A stretch of 64,000 bases of DNA from Desmonostoc muscorum LEGE 12446 (GCF_015207005.2 NZ_JADEXS020000003.1:62001-126000); one strand, 5' to 3'. Shown: positions 42,693-52,543, counted from the stretch's first letter. Numbers and translations are program-made. Notes: generated by a model from the sequence alone, not told the origin.

Positions 42693-43643
42693 TTAATTAA
42701 GAAGATAGTCTTTAATCTTGTTTTGATGAGAGCGCAAAATTTTTAAACCTTGATGTTCAGTTTTACGAATTGTCTCCGGGCTTTGATTTAGGCGCTTTGC
42801 AACTTGACTCAAAGTCAATTCCTGATTATCTGACAATCCAAAACGTAGAGTCAATACTTCTCGTTGCCTTGGCTTAAGCAATGCCAGCAACTCGCTCAAG
42901 TCCTGGTGTAAAAGCTCAAGAGTAATTTGCTCATCTAGGGAAATGCTATCCATCGGCAAAATATCGACTAGTTCACTTTCACCCTCATCTCCCACTCGCA
43001 TTTCTAATGAAACTGGAGACTTGGAAACCTGAAGGTAATCTCTTATTTGGCTTGGCAATAGATTCAACGATTCGGCAATTTCTGCTACAACTGGAGGACG
43101 ACCCAAAGACTGAGACAGTTGCTGCTGTATTCTCCTGATTTTGTTTAACTTTTCGTTGATATGAATTGGTAAACGAATAGTGCGAGACTTATCTGCTATA
43201 GCACGTGTTATTGACTGGGTAATCCACCAATAAGTATAGGTTGATAGTTTGTAGCCTTTGTTAGGGTCAAACTTTTCGATTCCTCGTTGCAGTCCCAGTG
43301 CCCCTTCTTGGAGCAAGTCGAGAAAATCTAAATTGTGGTTCTGGTATTTTTTGGCAACAGAAACCACCAACCGTAGGTTAGCTGTCACCATTTTCTGTTT
43401 AGCTTTTTGACCTTGTTGAACGATTGACTGTACTTCAGCTTCGGTTTGCCCAAGCAAGGTAGCTAATTCTCTTGCAGTTGGTTCTCGGTTTAGTTGAAGT
43501 GCGAGGTTTGATCGCTGTTCTTCAATCGCCATCATTTGCTGCAACGCCCTTGCATTTGTAATTTCTTGCTCAGGAGTTAGCAGAGGGTAGCGTCCGATTT
43601 CTTTGAGGTAGGAACGAACTAAGTCCGTAGTTGGGCTGGGCAT
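42693..43643 (-). CDS. Group 2 RNA polymerase sigma factor (SigB-like)
   Basis: 316 residues. Region 1.2 (DLVRSYLKEIGRYPLLTPEQ), region 2 (ANLRLVVSVAKKYQN, DLLQEGALGLQRGIEKFDP, GYKLSTYTYWWITQSITRAI), region 3 and region 4 (LKPRQREVLTLRFGL, ETIRKTEHQGLKILR). The short N-terminus without region 1.1 marks a non-essential group 2 factor. It is a paralog of 49400-50350, about 7 kb away in the same orientation. Group 2 sigmas respond to stress and nutrition; related SigB genes are known on plasmids of Nostoc PCC 7120. The target promoters may include plasmid genes. Confidence 0.92.
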   Translation of the reverse strand: MPSPTTDLVRSYLKEIGRYPLLTPEQEITNARALQQMMAIEEQRSNLALQLNREPTARELATLLGQTEAEVQSIVQQGQKAKQKMVTANLRLVVSVAKKYQNHNLDFLDLLQEGALGLQRGIEKFDPNKGYKLSTYTYWWITQSITRAIADKSRTIRLPIHINEKLNKIRRIQQQLSQSLGRPPVVAEIAESLNLLPSQIRDYLQVSKSPVSLEMRVGDEGESELVDILPMDSISLDEQITLELLHQDLSELLALLKPRQREVLTLRFGLSDNQELTLSQVAKRLNQSPETIRKTEHQGLKILRSHQNKIKDYLLN

Positions 43644-43992
43644 ACGAATACTTTTTTTCGTTTGAGTAAAATGTTTGATTTCAGAAATTAGCTAATAAAT
43701 CAAATCTTAATTCTAGACTTAGACTAATACTCATATTTGTCAAATATATTTATAAATATAATACTTGAAATCTTCAAATAGGTAAATACTAAAACCTGCT
43801 TTATTTTGTAACTAAATTTTAAGGTAATAAAAAATTTGGTTAGATTAAATCAAAGAGACGCTACGCTAAATTTAGAGTGAAATCCTCTCTTGAAAAGAGG
43901 ATATGTTCAAATTCGCTTCACATTTGGACAAGGCTCGAAGACGCTTTGCGTAAATCAATTGAAAAATACAAATACTTAGTTGAGGAATAATC
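43644..43992. other. Divergent promoter region
   Basis: About 350 bp, very AT-rich, between a leftward sigma gene and a rightward membrane gene. It contains short fragments of dispersed repeats (agacgctacgcta near 43857; gaagacgctttgcgta near 43937). Both promoters must lie here. Confidence 0.4.
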
Positions 43993-44439
43993 ATGGATAT
44001 GCAATCTCTACTTACTTTGGCAATCGTAGCTATCTTTTGGGCATTTATTACTCTCATCATCTTCCAGTTCATTAACGGACTATTTGTATCGGCTGCTTAC
44101 GCTAGTAATGTGGTTTCGGTTAGCAATCTAATTATAGCGGCTTCTACAATTCCATCAGTATCAGAAATAATCACACCACAAGTTCAGACTTTTGAGAAAT
44201 TGCCAGATCCTTGGATGTTAGAGGATGAAGTCATTCATTGTACCAGTAACGAAGCAGTTATTCTCTCATTCCCTACATTGAGATTACTGCCTCCAGTTGA
44301 AGAAATTTCACCACAACCAAAACGTACTACTCGTTCAAATAAAGCTAACAATACTGCCAACAAATCACCGAAAACTAAAAAGGCTGATGTAAATTCTTCA
44401 GGGAAGCGCAAGCCAGGCAGACCGCGTAAAGCTGGCTAA
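43993..44439 (+). CDS. Membrane protein with basic AT-hook-like tail
   Basis: 148 residues. An N-terminal transmembrane helix (LTLAIVAIFWAFITLIIFQF) precedes a polar region and a basic end NKSPKTKKADVNSSGKRKPG followed by RPRKAG. The GKRKPGRPRK core is an AT-hook, which binds the minor groove of AT-rich DNA. A membrane helix joined to an AT-hook could tether DNA to the membrane. It is followed by polypurine repeats and then by the giant methyltransferase-helicase gene on the same strand. Function is inferred from motif only. Confidence 0.6.
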   Translation: MDMQSLLTLAIVAIFWAFITLIIFQFINGLFVSAAYASNVVSVSNLIIAASTIPSVSEIITPQVQTFEKLPDPWMLEDEVIHCTSNEAVILSFPTLRLLPPVEEISPQPKRTTRSNKANNTANKSPKTKKADVNSSGKRKPGRPRKAG

Positions 44440-44475
44440 TTCGTTTTTTAACCTTCGGCTGATCACCGAAGAATA

Positions 44476-44890
44476 AAAGGGAAAAGGTTAAAGGGGAAAG
44501 GGGAAAGGGGAAAGGGATGATGATTGTCGCGCCACAAGAGGGGCGAGGTTTTTACCTTCCCCATAAAATTTGGATTATTTCGCGCCACAAGAGGGGCGAG
44601 GTTTTTACCTTTTCCCCTTCCCCTTTCCCCCTTTCCCTTCTTCATAAATGTCTGAATGTTTAAAAGTTTAAATGAGACTAATGAACAAGGGGAAAGGGGA
44701 AAGGGGAAAGGGAACCAGTAACTTAAAAGCTCTTGTTTCAAATAAAGACGCTGCTAAGTTCTTGCACTACATGTCTAAAAAATCTTCTTTTTTTGTTCTC
44801 CACAATTAAGACAGGGGCTTTCTACCTTGTGAGGAAAAGTTCTAAATTCTGTGCCCTTTCCCCCTTTCCCATTCCCCTTTTCCCCTTCTT
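44476..44890. repeat. Polypurine/polypyrimidine array with 31-bp direct repeats
   Basis: Runs of ggggaaa units (about 44476-44517 and 44687-44712) alternate with their complements (about 44606-44640 and 44853-44889), able to pair as long hairpins or form triplex DNA. Inside are two copies of a 31-bp unit starting cgcgccacaagaggggcgag (44528-44558 and 44581-44611). No gene is convincing in the 515 bp between 44439 and 44955. Confidence 0.75.
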
Positions 44891-44954
44891 GGTAATTGCC
44901 TCATTTATTAATAAGAGAAAGGCTTCGCCATAGCAAGAGTGAAAAAATAATATT

Positions 44955-47900
44955 GTGAGTAATGCAATGGTACAGCAACTTTTCACCCAAGGTTTTCTGT
45001 TCGACTTCCAAACAATATTAGATTATGGGCAATCAATATTAAGTGTCGCTCAAGAGCTTTTGAAACCACTACTTGAAAATCGCCCCCTGAACACGAAAAC
45101 TGTTCAAGCCCAAATGAATCGCCACTTTCACGGTACTGCGGCAGAGGGTACATGGCAATGGAAAGATGCTTACGAAGCTGTGGAAGTGGCGCAAATATTA
45201 TATCTGCGTCAAAAAGGTTACAAGCTTTTATTAGAACCGCCGCTAACAGTATTATTGGAATTGGAGAAGTTAGTAGCCCTCTGCCCGACGCAAACACGCC
45301 GTAGTGAAGAATCAGTACAGCTTCAGCAATTCTCGACCCCTCTGCCGCTTGCTTATCTGGTAGCGAAAGCAGGATTTATACAAGCTACTGATTTGGTGCT
45401 GGAGCCATCAGCCGGGACTGGTTTGTTAGCACAAATGGCTAAACTACAAGGCGCAAGTCTGATGCTCAACGAGCTTGCACCCGATAGAAGTAAGATTCTG
45501 CGGCGATTATTCCCTGGTACACCATTATTCTCAGTAAACGCGGAACAAATTAACGACTATCTGGTTGGCAAGACTCAGCCCTCAGTTGTGCTGATGAATC
45601 CACCTTTCTGTGCATCTCCCAAAATCAACAGTCGCAACCCCGACGCAACTAAGAGCCACATCAACTCGGCATTGCAAAGACTGGCTGACGGTGGACGGCT
45701 CGTAACAATTACTGCCAACTGGTTCTCACCTAATAATCCCACTTGGCGCGAGACTTTTGTTCGGTGGCACTCGGAAGCACGAGTTTTAATGTCGATCGGG
45801 GTTAACGGCAAGGTGTACTCAAAACATGGTACACAAATCGACACCAGAATCACAGTAATTGATAAAGTTCCGGCTGATAATCACAGGCAAATCCCCTGTA
45901 TTTCTGAAACCTTGGACTTGCCCGAACTGCTGGCGTTGATTGAGCAATTACCACAGCGATCTCCGTGGGAACGCTCAGATGTCAAAGCTGCTACGGCGAA
46001 GGCAATTGTTGTTCAATTGCCAAAGCGTACTACAGTTGCACAACCAGAAACAGTTTCCTCTCTTCCAGACGACATAGTAGTGCTGGAGTATGAGGTTATC
46101 GAGTGGACGGCTAGTGAGGGTTTGAAAGACACCCTATACGAAACATATCGCCCACAACGAATCAGAATCAAGGACGCTTTACCTCACCCCTCGCTTCTTT
46201 GTGAAAGTGCAGCCCTAGCACTTGTCTCGCCACCAGCACCCACTTACAAACCGCATCTTCCTGGCAACATTATCACACAAGGCTTGTTGTCAGAGGCACA
46301 GCTTGAAAGCGTTATTTACGCAGGTCAGGCGCACTGTGAATTTTTGTCTGGGTCTTATATTGTGGATGATTCTTGGGATAATGTGACTGTTGCGGCTCAG
46401 GGCGAGGAAAATGCCGTCAAATTTCGTCGTGGCTGGTTCTTGGGCGATTCCACGGGTTCTGGTAAGGGGCGACAGGTAGCTGGCATTATCCTCGATAATT
46501 GGTGTCAGGAACGAAGAAAAGCAATCTGGGTATCAAAGAGTTCTGCACTGATTGAGGATGCAAGACGTGATTGGTGTGCGTTAGGCGGTAGCGAAAAGGA
46601 CATTATTGATCTGGGCAACATCAAGCTAGGCGACCCAATCCCGTTTACCCAAAGCATCCTATTCTGCACCTACTCAACTCTACGATCCCAAAAGAACGGC
46701 AAAAGTCGGCTTAAGCAAATCGTTGAGTGGGCAGGCAAGGACTTTGAGGGAGCGATCGCCTATGACGAGTGCCACGCGATGGGTAACGCAATGGCTCAAG
46801 AGGGTAAACTCGGTATGGTTGCAGCATCCCAGCAAGGCATTGTTGGGCTGCGGTTGCAAAACGCATTACCGCAGGCACGGGTTGTCTACGTATCAGCGAC
46901 TGGAGCGACGAAGGTTTCTAACCTATCTTATGCAAATCGTCTGGGGCTTTGGCAGACTGGAGATTTTCCGTTTACCTCCCGTGAGGATTTTGTGGAATCC
47001 ATTGAGGGCGGTGGTATCGCTGCGATGGAAGTGGTCGCCAGGGATCTCAAGGCTTTGGGACTGTATCTGGCGCGGAGCCTTTCATTCGAGGGAGTTGAGT
47101 ATCAAACTCTCTACATTGATTTAACGCCCACGCAGGAACGGAGTTATAACAGCTACTCCGATGCTTTTCAGGTTATTCATAATAATTTAGAAAAAGCGTT
47201 AGAAGCTTGTAATATCTCTGGCGTAAAAACGTACAATCGTGCTGCTAAGATGTCTGCCAACTCGCAGTTTGAGTCACACAAGCAAAGATTCTTCAATCAT
47301 CTGCTGACAGGGATGAAATGCCCTACCCTGATCAAAGCGATTGAGCAGGATCTAGCCCAAGGTCTTGCAATTGTCATTCAAATAGTTTCGACTAATGAAG
47401 AACTTTTGAAACGACGACTTGATGAAGTTACGGCTGACGAATGGAAGGATCTCAATCTTGACTTGACCCCACGGGAATACGTTATGGATTACCTGATGAG
47501 TGCTTTCCCCATTCATCTGCATTCCATTCATTCTGGCGAGGATGGAGAAGAAAGATCCGAGCCAGTCTTTGACGCTGATGGCTCTCCAGTTATTTCCCAA
47601 GAAGCTGTAGCCTTGAGAGATGCGTTAGTCGATAAGTTAGCAAGCCTTGATCCCATCCCCGGCGCATTAGAACAATTGCTGTGGCACTTCGGTCACAAAC
47701 AAATTGCCGAAGTAACTGGTCGCAGCAAGCGAGTTCTGAAAGATGAATCTGGACGTTTGTTCGTTGATTCACGGGGTAGTGGGGCAAATATTGCTGAGAC
47801 TGCTGCGTTTATGCAGGGTGACAAGCAAATCCTCATTTTCAGTGATGCCGGCGGCACAGGCAGGAGTTATCATGCTGATCTAAATGCTGCGAATCGTAAA

Positions 47901-49241
47901 CGGCGATCGCACTATCTGCTTGAAGCCGGCTGGAGGGCAGACAATGCAATTCAAGGTTTAGGGCGATCGCACAGAACCAACCAAGCATCAGCACCCGTGT
48001 TCCGACCTGTTACCACTAACGTCATCGGTGAACGCCGCTTTATCTCAACCATTGCCCGAAGGCTCGATAGCTTGGGCGCTCTTACTCGTGGTCAACGGCA
48101 GACGGGTGGCAATGGGATATTTGAGGCTAAGGATAACCTTGAATCTCAGTATGCAGAGTATGCCTTGTACGAACTGTTCAAGCAAATATTTCAAGGTCGA
48201 TTTTACGAAGTGTCTTTGGGGAAATTCGAGCAAATGACGGGTTTATCGCTGACTTCCCACGAAGGCGGGATGAAGATCGACTTGCCCCCATTGCGGCAAT
48301 TCCTTAATCGCCTGCTGGCTTTACGCATCGATATGCAAAACATCATTTTCGAGCGTTTTGAGTTGTTGCTAAGTCAACAGATTGAAGCAGCGATCGCAAA
48401 TGGTGTCTATGAGATGGGTGTGGAAACTTTACGGGCTGAACGCTTTACTGTTGAGAGCCAGGAAGCTGTGTACACCCACCCTGCCACAGGTAGCGTAACG
48501 AACTATCTCAAGATAGAACGCACTCAGAACAATAACATCAGAACTGCTGAAGAGATGCTTGAGTTCGCCACTCAATATCAAGGAAAGCTCATGATCAACT
48601 CCAAGTCTGGTAATGCTGCTGTGTCAATTCCGACGCATAGCATCTACGACGCTGATGGTGGAGTTGTCCCAAGAGTTTTGCTGATTCGTCCACAGAAAGA
48701 AACTCGCGTACCAGTCCAAGACTTGGAATCTTCCACATGGGGCCAAGTTTCTATTGATGCGTTTACTGCTGCTTGGTCTACTGAAGTAAACGAATTACCC
48801 AAGTTCACTACCGATTACCTGCATTTGGTAACTGGTATTTTGTTGCCCATCTGGAAAATCCTACCACAGCAAAATAGTCGAGTCTTCCGGTTGCAAACCA
48901 GCGATGGACAAAAGATTCTCGGTCGGGTGGTGAATGCTTCCGACATCCAAACTGTGCGCGAACAACTTGGACTCAGGAACCAGCTGCTTTCTCCAGAAGA
49001 ACTGGTTCCGCTGGTACTCAACGAGAGATATACACAGCAGTTGCCAGGTGGTGTAACCTTGCGACGTTCTTTCGTTGCTAATGAACCTCGCATAGAACTG
49101 GTTAATGCTATCTCACTGGCAGAGCGACTCTTAGCTGTAGGTTGCTTCACCGAGATCATCAACTGGCAAAAGCGGATATTCATTCCAGTTTCAGACAAAG
49201 CACCAGCTATTCTAGCGGCTGTGATTGAAATCTTGGGATAA
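44955..49241 (+). CDS. DarB-like methyltransferase-helicase (strawberry notch family)
   Basis: 1428 residues, GTG start at 44955 or ATG 44967. Residues about 110-330 are an N6-adenine methyltransferase-like domain: QQFSTPLPLAYLVAKA (motif X-like), LEPSAGTGLLAQMAK (motif I) and VLMNPPFCAS (NPPF, motif IV). Residues about 455-1060 are a superfamily 2 helicase of the strawberry-notch kind: Walker A as GDSTGSGKGRQVAGII, Walker B IAYDECHAMG, VYVSATGATKVS, then ILIFSDAGGTGRSYHADLNA and IQGLGRSHRTNQASAPVFRP. The remaining 370 residues are unassigned. Fusions of this type include DarB of phage P1, which protects DNA from restriction. It could also modify or remodel plasmid DNA. It follows a membrane/AT-hook gene and precedes a terminator. 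Confidence 0.85.
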   Translation: MSNAMVQQLFTQGFLFDFQTILDYGQSILSVAQELLKPLLENRPLNTKTVQAQMNRHFHGTAAEGTWQWKDAYEAVEVAQILYLRQKGYKLLLEPPLTVLLELEKLVALCPTQTRRSEESVQLQQFSTPLPLAYLVAKAGFIQATDLVLEPSAGTGLLAQMAKLQGASLMLNELAPDRSKILRRLFPGTPLFSVNAEQINDYLVGKTQPSVVLMNPPFCASPKINSRNPDATKSHINSALQRLADGGRLVTITANWFSPNNPTWRETFVRWHSEARVLMSIGVNGKVYSKHGTQIDTRITVIDKVPADNHRQIPCISETLDLPELLALIEQLPQRSPWERSDVKAATAKAIVVQLPKRTTVAQPETVSSLPDDIVVLEYEVIEWTASEGLKDTLYETYRPQRIRIKDALPHPSLLCESAALALVSPPAPTYKPHLPGNIITQGLLSEAQLESVIYAGQAHCEFLSGSYIVDDSWDNVTVAAQGEENAVKFRRGWFLGDSTGSGKGRQVAGIILDNWCQERRKAIWVSKSSALIEDARRDWCALGGSEKDIIDLGNIKLGDPIPFTQSILFCTYSTLRSQKNGKSRLKQIVEWAGKDFEGAIAYDECHAMGNAMAQEGKLGMVAASQQGIVGLRLQNALPQARVVYVSATGATKVSNLSYANRLGLWQTGDFPFTSREDFVESIEGGGIAAMEVVARDLKALGLYLARSLSFEGVEYQTLYIDLTPTQERSYNSYSDAFQVIHNNLEKALEACNISGVKTYNRAAKMSANSQFESHKQRFFNHLLTGMKCPTLIKAIEQDLAQGLAIVIQIVSTNEELLKRRLDEVTADEWKDLNLDLTPREYVMDYLMSAFPIHLHSIHSGEDGEERSEPVFDADGSPVISQEAVALRDALVDKLASLDPIPGALEQLLWHFGHKQIAEVTGRSKRVLKDESGRLFVDSRGSGANIAETAAFMQGDKQILIFSDAGGTGRSYHADLNAANRKRRSHYLLEAGWRADNAIQGLGRSHRTNQASAPVFRPVTTNVIGERRFISTIARRLDSLGALTRGQRQTGGNGIFEAKDNLESQYAEYALYELFKQIFQGRFYEVSLGKFEQMTGLSLTSHEGGMKIDLPPLRQFLNRLLALRIDMQNIIFERFELLLSQQIEAAIANGVYEMGVETLRAERFTVESQEAVYTHPATGSVTNYLKIERTQNNNIRTAEEMLEFATQYQGKLMINSKSGNAAVSIPTHSIYDADGGVVPRVLLIRPQKETRVPVQDLESSTWGQVSIDAFTAAWSTEVNELPKFTTDYLHLVTGILLPIWKILPQQNSRVFRLQTSDGQKILGRVVNASDIQTVREQLGLRNQLLSPEELVPLVLNERYTQQLPGGVTLRRSFVANEPRIELVNAISLAERLLAVGCFTEIINWQKRIFIPVSDKAPAILAAVIEILG

Positions 49242-49246
49242 GTCAA

Positions 49247-49277
49247 AAGCTGATGTATTCATTAGATACATCAGCTT
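49247..49277 (+). terminator. Rho-independent terminator
   Basis: Stem aagctgatgtat / atacatcagctt (perfect 12 bp, 7-base loop) followed by attttttac, 6 bp after the stop codon of the giant gene. Confidence 0.9.
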
Positions 49278-49349
49278 ATTTTTTACTCAAACAAGAGTGT
49301 GATGGTCTCACATTTTGCACCAAAAAAGGGGCAGATATAGCAGCTATGT

Positions 49350-49369
49350 CAAACTTTTCGGTCTACTGA
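49350..49369 (-). repeat. 20-bp dispersed repeat shared with 15691-15710
   Basis: caaacttttcggtctactga is the exact complement of the word at 15691-15710. Both copies are intergenic. Confidence 0.7.
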
Positions 49370-49399
49370 AATTTGTACAACTTATTTTTACATAATGGT

Positions 49400-50350
49400 T
49401 CATTCAAATAAATACTCTTGCATGTCGTTTTGTCGATGGCGGAGAATACTTATAGCTTTGACCTGGATTTGACGAATGCGCTCTCGACTGAGGTTTAGCT
49501 GTTGGCCAATCTGAGCGAGATTAAAATGCTGATCGTTCTCCAGACCAAAGCTTAAAGTCAACACTTGACGTTGAATTGGTGTCAGTGGTTCTAATAATTT
49601 AGCTACGTCTTGCGATAGAAGTTCTTGGGTAAGGAGTTTTTCTGGTGAAACACCAACGTCTGTTAAAATTTCGCCCAATTCTGTTTCTTGCTCATCTCCG
49701 ACTTTCTTATTTAAAGAAATGGCTGTACGAGAAGCACTGAGATATTCTCGAAGCTTATCGGGGCTGATGTCTAATGATGCAGCTATTTCTTCAGCAGTGC
49801 CATGACGACCGAGTTTTTGAAAGCTTTCTCGCTGCACTTTTTTAATTTTATTAAGTATTTCAGTGAGATGAACAGGCAATCTAATAGTGCGGGATTGTTC
49901 TGCAATTGCTCTTGTTATAGCTTGACTAATCCACCAGTAGGCGTAAGTTGAGAGTCTATAACCCCGATTGGGATCAAACTTTTCTATACCCCGTTGTAAA
50001 CCAATTGCTCCTTCTTGGATCAAATCTAAAAATTCCAAATTGCGGTTCTGGTATTTCTTGGCAACAGATACTACCAGTCGCAAGTTAGCTGTCACCATTT
50101 TTTGTTTAGCCTTTTGACCAAGGTGTAGTGCTGCTCGGACTTGTGCTTCGGTTTTTTCAACAGCGTTGGCTAATTGAGTCAAAGTTGGTTCGCGGTCTAG
50201 CTGTTGAGTGAGTTCATTTTTAGATTGCTCAATGACAATCATTTCTCGTACAAGTCTTGCATAAGCGATTTCTTCCTCTGGCTTTAATAAAGGATACTGA
50301 CCAATTTCTTGCAAATAGATGCGAACCATGTCTGAACTGAGGCTGGACAT
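49400..50350 (-). CDS. Second group 2 sigma factor (SigB-like)
   Basis: 316 residues, the same length as the paralog at 42693. MVRIYLQEIGQYPLLKPEEE, ANLRLVVSVAKKYQNRNLEF, DLIQEGAIGLQRGIEKFDP, YAYWWISQAITRAIAEQS and the region 4 helix-turn-helix NLSRERIRQIQVKAISILRH are all present. The region 4.2 helix (SRERIRQIQVKA) differs from ETIRKTEHQGLK of the paralog, so the two probably read different -35 elements. It lies just downstream of the broken recD2 gene and shares its orientation. The start and length suggest an intact gene. Confidence 0.92.
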   Translation of the reverse strand: MSSLSSDMVRIYLQEIGQYPLLKPEEEIAYARLVREMIVIEQSKNELTQQLDREPTLTQLANAVEKTEAQVRAALHLGQKAKQKMVTANLRLVVSVAKKYQNRNLEFLDLIQEGAIGLQRGIEKFDPNRGYRLSTYAYWWISQAITRAIAEQSRTIRLPVHLTEILNKIKKVQRESFQKLGRHGTAEEIAASLDISPDKLREYLSASRTAISLNKKVGDEQETELGEILTDVGVSPEKLLTQELLSQDVAKLLEPLTPIQRQVLTLSFGLENDQHFNLAQIGQQLNLSRERIRQIQVKAISILRHRQNDMQEYLFE

Positions 50351-50595
50351 ACAAACTCAACGCTTTTTTTAACCCAGGGAATTTAAAAGTATAAATCAAA
50401 TAATTTGATAAACTTTTTTATTTTTAACAATTCAGTCCTGCCTGAAGTAACCTCTGCTTTAACCTTGTGTACCTTTGTTGGTCATCAGTAGAGCGCACCG
50501 CTAGAGAGATCGCTTTTTTTGCGCCAACTACGATCGCTAACTTCTTGGCACGGGTCAACAAGAGTGTAAAACAGGTTCCGGGTCAACATCATATA

Positions 50596-51531
50596 GAACC
50601 CATTTGACATCTTGTGAGGTTTTGAATTAAGGTACTCCTCAGCATCTAAAATCCAATACTAATGGCGTATTCCAGCAACCTCACTGATGCAGAATGGGAA
50701 ATTTTTGAACCCTTATTGCAAGAGATATTACCGACTAAGAAGCAGACTCGACCGACCAACTGGCCAAAGCGAGATATCTTCAATGGAATTCTCTATCAAC
50801 TAAAAAATGGATGCAATTGGCAAGACTTACCTAAAGACCTCCCCCCTTATTCCACTGTATATTGGCACTACAAACAGTGGCGAGCAGCCGGGGTATTTGA
50901 GGAACTGATGAGTGTCTTACATGGACAAGTGCGTGAACAGGTAAAAAAAAAACCGCACTGGACGACATTGATCATCATTGACTCCCAAGCAGTGAAAAAT
51001 ACCTGCAACGCCAGTGTGGAGTCGAAAGGTTTTTGCTTCTACAAAGCCACCAACGGTATTAAAAGGCATTTGGCTATTGACACCCTTGGGTTTCCCTTTT
51101 TTACGCTCTGTACTCGCGCCAATGTCTCGGATGATGCCGGATTAATTGAGATGTTTACTCTCAACATCGACTACTTCAAGTCAAAACCTATCGATATTCC
51201 CAAGATTACTATCCTGCTAGATCATGGGTATCACCCAGAATATTTGACTCAGGAGTTAGAGCGAATTTACCCAGAGATCATGACCAAAATTCAGTTTCAA
51301 CTTTCTACGAAACCCTCAAAACAAGAGAAAGCGGCACAAGGAAAATCTGGATTTGTTCCGGCAATAGCTAGATGGGTGATCGAACGCTCCAATGCTTGGA
51401 TGGAGCGCTGTAAAATTCTGGTTAAGAACTTTGAACGAACCCTGGTTAGTGCCACTGCCAAACTCAATATCTGCTTCATCAGGCTAATGATTAAGAGGCT
51501 TGCAGCACCTTCTTAGATGTCAAATGGGTTC
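50596..51531 (+). mobile_element. IS5-family element (936 bp)
   Basis: Inverted ends gaacccatttgacatct, perfect over 17 bp, with tata directly outside both ends (50592-50595, 51532-51535). Removing one tata and the element restores the recD2 reading frame (QHYMMLTRN). One transposase gene inside. Family assigned from the transposase layout. Confidence 0.9.
50662..51516 (+). CDS. IS5-family transposase
   Basis: 284 residues. N-terminal block SNLTDAEWEIFEPLLQE, then NGILYQLKNGCNWQDLPKDL and TVYWHYKQWRAAGVFEELM, typical of the IS5 (IS1031/IS427-like) group. DDE residues: LIIIDSQAVKN (D), ITILLDHGYHPEYL (D) and RWVIERSNAWMERC (E with R/W around it). The frame is complete and the ends intact, so the element may be active. 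It lies antisense to the interrupted recD2. Confidence 0.9.
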   Translation: MAYSSNLTDAEWEIFEPLLQEILPTKKQTRPTNWPKRDIFNGILYQLKNGCNWQDLPKDLPPYSTVYWHYKQWRAAGVFEELMSVLHGQVREQVKKKPHWTTLIIIDSQAVKNTCNASVESKGFCFYKATNGIKRHLAIDTLGFPFFTLCTRANVSDDAGLIEMFTLNIDYFKSKPIDIPKITILLDHGYHPEYLTQELERIYPEIMTKIQFQLSTKPSKQEKAAQGKSGFVPAIARWVIERSNAWMERCKILVKNFERTLVSATAKLNICFIRLMIKRLAAPS

Positions 51532-51763
51532 TATAGTGCTGCATATAGATTGGCAGAATCACCACCGGATATTCTGAGCCTTGGCTTTTATGAATCGAAA
51601 TGCTCCAGGCAAGGGCAATTTCATTCAGGTCAGCGTAATCGTAAACCACAGTCCGCTCACCATACAGTACTGTAACTTCCTGCTCGACAGTATCAATGCT
51701 TTGAATAATCCCCAGGTCGCCGTTGAAAACTTCACGGTTGTAGTCATTGGTTAGCTGGATGAT

Positions 51764-51800
51764 GCGTAGACGCTCTTAGCGGCTTGTCGCAGACATCGCC
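51764..51800. repeat. Small dispersed repeat inside recD2
   Basis: gcgtagacgctcttagcggc then ttgtcgcagacatcgcc. It interrupts the recD2 sense between REGD and IIQLTNDYNREVFNGDLG and shifts the frame. The same family is seen inside mdnB at 63151-63186. Confidence 0.7.
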
Positions 51801-52333
51801 CTCGCGCAACAAATTCCCACCTCTGTTAATCTCCACCTTGTTGGGGCTGGGTGGGTTGATCAACTGCTGCAACACAGTATTAAGGTTGCGAGTCCCTACC
51901 AAGCCCCGCGACATTGGACAAAGTACTTGCACATCAGTAGCAGGATTAAAACCTAAGCGTGGAATCAAATCGGTAATCAACTCGCAGATTGCCTGTACAC
52001 CATGTTCGGGCTGATGTCCGCCGCCGTGCCAAATACAGTCGGACATGGGACTATCAGATATCGGCTCAATTGTGGGATAAATTCCTCGATTAATTTGGTG
52101 AGCAGCAGTGATAATTGCACAAGTTTTGAGCTTGGCGGAATACCTGAGTCAACCGCACTACTGGCACACGACCAGAATTAATCAAATCAGCGAGTATTTG
52201 ACCTGGCCCCACAGATGGTATCTGTTAGAGCCATATCTTTGATGATTTGTGCAATTGCTTCTTCTGTGGGCTGATGAGATTCGGTAGTCAGTAGTTTGAT
52301 TACCGACTCAATCAGTTCGCTTTGTGGTAAGTA

Positions 52334-52543
52334 GGGCTTGCTGAATAGAAGCTTAATGTAGACCAAGTAATGGTTTCAGGCTTTTTTTGACCAAACAAGT
52401 GCAAGGCTATAACATCTAGAGTCTCAAAACCCTTGCACAATCGTTAGCGATCGCTGGGTAAATTTGGAAACTGAGCGATGAAACGATTATTTTGCAAGCT
52501 GTGTGGCTTCTAGATTTGCTTGAGGAACTTATTCAGCAAGCCC
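52334..52543. repeat. 210-bp MITE in recD2
   Basis: Inverted ends gggcttgctgaata / tattcagcaagccc, flanked by the direct repeat taagta (52328-52333 and 52544-52549). No transposase inside. Removing it plus one taagta restores the reading frame of recD2, which proves the target duplication is real. Confidence 0.88.

Noticed and set aside
44463..44933. Leftward and rightward frames in the polypurine region
   Set aside because: They translate the simple G/A and C/T repeats (FPLSPFPF-like) and are not genes.
46723..48237. Rightward and leftward frames within the DarB-like gene
   Set aside because: Shadows of the long coding frame, with no independent support.
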